Origin: BOKV01 sp049289295
GTDB taxonomy: Bacteria > Pseudomonadota > Alphaproteobacteria > Rhizobiales > Rhizobiaceae
Direction: 5' to 3'
NCBI GenBank assembly: GCA_049289295.1
Contig: JBATLL010000124.1
Coordinates: 124,001 to 188,000 of the forward strand
DNA length: 64,000 nt
Positions 61,620-64,000 of this stretch are shown one piece after another; position 1 is the stretch's first letter, and each line of letters opens with the position of its first letter. The position numbers were made by a program, and so were the translations under genes. The notes under the pieces are model-generated. The model ran no database searches and was not told where the DNA came from. It saw nothing but the letters and a program-made list of their open reading frames with translations.

Positions 61620-62312
61620 CTAGTCGGCGAGTCGTCCGCCACGCAGCACGCGCGCGGCCTCCTCGGCAAACAGATCTTCGTCCACCACTCCGCCAGCCAG
61701 TGAATCGGTGATCGATTTCACCTGTTCCTGCGAGTAGTAATTGTCGGCCAGCCGGACGGTTGCGGCTTCGAAATAGGACTTGTCGATTTCGGGATGGAAC
61801 TGCACCGAGGCTGCATTGAATTCATACTGGATGATGCCGTAGGGACAATAATCTGCCATGCCGACTGCTTGTCCCTGTGGTGGCAGGTGCGTGACCTGAT
61901 CCCTGTGCCAGACATGGGCATCGAATTCGCGGCCCGAAAAAGCGAACCGTTCCACGCCAACACGTTCCCCAACTTCTGACAGTTGCGCCTTGCCGCCGAA
62001 CGTATCGGCCATCAGCTGGTGGCCGAAACAGATGCCAAACAGGGGCTTGCCGCTATCGCGAACCTGTTCGAGGAAAGAACGCACGGCGAGCATCCATGGC
62101 ACATCGTCATAAACGCCCTTTTCGGATCCACTCAGCACGAACGCATCGTGATCCCCGATCTGTGGCAGGGACTGGCCATGGGCAACACTGAAAACCTCAA
62201 GCCGGTCCTTGGGCATGGCCCGCGTGAGCCACACCTTGATCGTATCACCTGCCGTGGGGATATCCTCCAGCTCCGGTGCGACCGTCGTCACATCCAGAAT
62301 CGCAACTTTCAT
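61620..62312 (-). CDS. Class I glutamine amidotransferase (GuaA-like domain protein)
   Basis: A 230-residue class I GATase. The nucleophile elbow is GKPLFGICFGHQLMADTFGGK (Cys), with VQFHPEI carrying the catalytic His and Glu. It starts MKVAILDVTTVAPELEDIPTAGDTIKVWL. Free-standing members hydrolyse gamma-glutamyl compounds or glutamine. It lies downstream of glutamate-synthase-like subunits and next to the microcompartment locus, so it could release glutamate from a gamma-glutamyl intermediate. That role is inference. Confidence 0.88.
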   Translation of the reverse strand: MKVAILDVTTVAPELEDIPTAGDTIKVWLTRAMPKDRLEVFSVAHGQSLPQIGDHDAFVLSGSEKGVYDDVPWMLAVRSFLEQVRDSGKPLFGICFGHQLMADTFGGKAQLSEVGERVGVERFAFSGREFDAHVWHRDQVTHLPPQGQAVGMADYCPYGIIQYEFNAASVQFHPEIDKSYFEAATVRLADNYYSQEQVKSITDSLAGGVVDEDLFAEEAARVLRGGRLAD

Positions 62313-62334
62313 CAAAGCAACCTGCCCTGCCCGA

Positions 62335-63756
62335 TTACCACTCGAATGGGCGATCAATACCGGCCATTTTCACGCCGGTAAAGGCTGATGCTTCGAAGGA
62401 CATCGCGCGCAGATCCTCGACTTCCAGATTGTGCACCGAAGATTTGCCACAAGCCTTGGCCAGCGCCGTGATCTCCATCGTCATCGCGGTCAGGTAACGG
62501 GCCACCCGTTCTGCACCGGCATGTGGATCCATGCGCTTTTCAAGTTCCGCAGTCTGTGTCGCAATGCCGACCGGGCAAAGACCGGTATGGCAGTGGTGGC
62601 AGGCGCCTGGCGACGTCCCGAGCTTCTTGTAGTCCTCAAGATAGCGCGGCGAATTGCAGCCAAGCGCCATCATCGCGGCGTTGCCGATCATTACCGCATC
62701 AGCACCAAGCGCAAGCGCCTTGGCCGCATCGACGCCGGAGCGGATGCCGCCCGCAGCAACAAGACTGACCTTGCCGGTCATGCCGGATTCATCGAGCGCT
62801 TCGCGCGCGGCGCGAATGGCTGAAATGGTCGGAATGCCGGTATGGTTGAGAAGGAGTTCGGGTGAAGCGCCCGTGCCGCCTTCCGCACCGTCCACAACCA
62901 CCACGTCAGCGCCAGCCTTTGCGGCAATGGCCACGTCGTAGCGTGGACGCGTCGCGCCCATCTTGATGAAGATCGGCACCTGGTAATTGGTGGCGATACG
63001 CAATTCCTCGATCTTGACGGCAAGATCATCCGCACCGAGAAAATCGGGATGGCGGATCGTCGAACGCTGGTCGACGCCCTCTGGAAGCGTGCGCATCTTC
63101 GACACGCGAGGGCTGACCTTCATGCCCAGCAACAGACCGCCCGTTCCAGGCTTTGCGCCCTGCCCGACTACGATCTCAAGCGCATCGGCGCGCCGGATAT
63201 GGTCGAGATCAACGCCATAGCGTGCTGGCGACATCTGATAGAGCAGGATGTTGGACGCTGCCCGTTCTTCCTCGAGCATGCCGCCTTCGCCGGTGCAGGT
63301 CATCGTGCCGACTTTCGAGGCACCGTATCCCAGCCCAGCCTTGGCACTCGCCGACAGTGCACCAAACGACATGGAGGCAATGTAGATCGGTATCTTGAGC
63401 TTGATCGGTTTTTCTACCAGACCGCGTCCGCCACCCAGAATGGTGGTGGAATCGCAGCTTTCACGATAGCCTTCCAGCGGCAGGCGGGTCATCGACGCGG
63501 GAACGAATGTCAGGTCGTCGAAGGTTGGCATCCGCTTGTTGAAAGTGTTGAAACCGCGAACCTGGTAGCGGCCCAGTTGCGCAAGCGCATGCACTTCCGA
63601 AATCGCTTCGGGCGTCCATCGGGTTGAACCGCCCTCGTCATAGGAGGAAGGCACACCCGCAGGACGACCTGCGATGGCACCATCGCGGAAGCGAACAGCC
63701 TCTTCGCTCGGCTGCTCGAAAGGATACTCGTAACGTTCGTTCAGATCATCAGCCAT
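62335..63756 (-). CDS. Glutamate synthase-like FMN-binding subunit (GlxD/MgsC type)
   Basis: A 473-residue protein matching the FMN/central barrel of glutamate synthase: PIKLKIPIYIASMSFGALSASAKAGLGYGASKVGTMTCTGEGGM, GQGAKPGTGGLLLG, VDGAEGGTGASP, GGIRSGVDAAKALALGADAVMIG and the iron-sulfur cysteines in CHHCHTGLCPVGIATQ. Stand-alone versions occur in GlxBCD and in N-methylglutamate synthase MgsABC. It overlaps the GXGXG subunit gene by 16 bases. ATG 63756 is chosen; the open frame begins 10 codons earlier. Confidence 0.9.
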   Translation of the reverse strand: MADDLNERYEYPFEQPSEEAVRFRDGAIAGRPAGVPSSYDEGGSTRWTPEAISEVHALAQLGRYQVRGFNTFNKRMPTFDDLTFVPASMTRLPLEGYRESCDSTTILGGGRGLVEKPIKLKIPIYIASMSFGALSASAKAGLGYGASKVGTMTCTGEGGMLEEERAASNILLYQMSPARYGVDLDHIRRADALEIVVGQGAKPGTGGLLLGMKVSPRVSKMRTLPEGVDQRSTIRHPDFLGADDLAVKIEELRIATNYQVPIFIKMGATRPRYDVAIAAKAGADVVVVDGAEGGTGASPELLLNHTGIPTISAIRAAREALDESGMTGKVSLVAAGGIRSGVDAAKALALGADAVMIGNAAMMALGCNSPRYLEDYKKLGTSPGACHHCHTGLCPVGIATQTAELEKRMDPHAGAERVARYLTAMTMEITALAKACGKSSVHNLEVEDLRAMSFEASAFTGVKMAGIDRPFEW

Positions 63757-64000
63757 GCGCTTGCATCCCGGCTCTCGAAATACCAAAGGCGCTGTCCGGA
63801 AACCATCTTGCGCCAGTTCCTGGACGAATCGACAAGCCCGAGGGGCTCGAGGATCTTGTCCACATCCGCGACCTCTTCAGCCGTCGGTTCCACTACCTTG
63901 ACATCGACGCCGAGGCTTTCGACCGGCCCAGCAACCCACACCTCACCCTGCCACAGGGCATCCGCGCAGGAATGGCCCGCGCCGCCAAGCGCGATGATCT
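63741..64000 (-). CDS. Glutamate synthase GXGXG-domain subunit (GlxC/MgsB type), 5' end beyond window
   Basis: The last 85 codons of a gene whose start lies to the right of the window. The visible part, IIALGGAGHSCADALWQGEVWVAGPVESLGVDVKVVEP, followed by a C-terminal helix, matches the end of the GXGXG beta-helix domain of glutamate synthase as a separate subunit. Its TGA lies inside the start of the FMN subunit gene, so the two are coupled. A class II amidotransferase subunit (GlxB/MgsA) would be expected further right. Confidence 0.75.
   Translation of the reverse strand, partial: IIALGGAGHSCADALWQGEVWVAGPVESLGVDVKVVEPTAEEVADVDKILEPLGLVDSSRNWRKMVSGQRLWYFESRDASAWLMI

Overview
The window looks like the chromosome (or a large replicon) of an alphaproteobacterium, most likely a free-living, probably marine, Hyphomicrobiales or Rhodobacterales-type heterotroph. 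The reasons are the three complete TRAP carboxylate uptake systems, many LysR regulators, a non-pyrrolysine MttB homologue, a fused two-domain dipeptide-type ABC ATPase, and tightly overlapping (ATGA/TAATG) operons. The taxonomic call is inference. Nearly all of the sequence is catabolic and transport genes; no housekeeping core is visible.

Layout. 1-6.5 kb: a dipeptide-type ABC importer (minus strand) divergent from peptidase E, then a GcvA-like LysR. 6.6-9.9 kb: a small plus-strand operon of an MttB-family protein, a ketopantoate-reductase-like enzyme and an FAH-family enzyme, whose 3' end is cut by a degraded IS3 element (9.9-11.25 kb). That IS carries three copies of a small palindromic repeat. 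11.4-17.6 kb: LysR divergent from TRAP genes, a D-2-hydroxyacid dehydrogenase-like flavoprotein and a nitrilase/omega-amidase-like enzyme. 17.7-25.7 kb: LysR divergent from an acyl-CoA dehydrogenase, two enoyl-CoA hydratases, a CaiB CoA-transferase and a second TRAP system. 25.7-35.5 kb: one long minus-strand operon (FAD amine/amino-acid oxidase, TRAP, M81 peptidase, alpha/beta hydrolase, ornithine-cyclodeaminase family, IlvD family) divergent from an XRE-cupin regulator behind three copies of a 16-bp operator.

35.7-43 kb: a 3' fragment of tRNA-Gly(UCC) (possible attachment-site scar), an ECF sigma/RskA anti-sigma/fasciclin locus, a metallo-hydrolase, a class III aminotransferase and adenine deaminase. 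42.7-48.8 kb: a homoprotocatechuate meta-cleavage cluster (hpaR, F, E, D, a second unrelated ring-cleavage dioxygenase, G, H). 48.8-53.5 kb: a branched-chain-amino-acid-type ABC importer.

53.6-61.6 kb is the most interesting region: a bacterial microcompartment locus with one BMC-H, one BMC-P and one BMC-T shell protein, an acylating aldehyde dehydrogenase, a malate-dehydrogenase-like enzyme with an unusual N-terminal extension, an opine-dehydrogenase-like protein, RidA, a PuuA-like glutamine synthetase (frameshifted here) and a divergent FAD amine oxidase. A 20-bp near-palindrome in the glutamine synthetase/oxidase promoter recurs in front of the adjacent ABC importer binding protein, tying importer and compartment into one candidate regulon. 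The window ends in a glutamine amidotransferase and glutamate-synthase-like (GlxD/GlxC or MgsC/MgsB) subunits, which fits amine-nitrogen handling through gamma-glutamyl or N-substituted glutamate chemistry.
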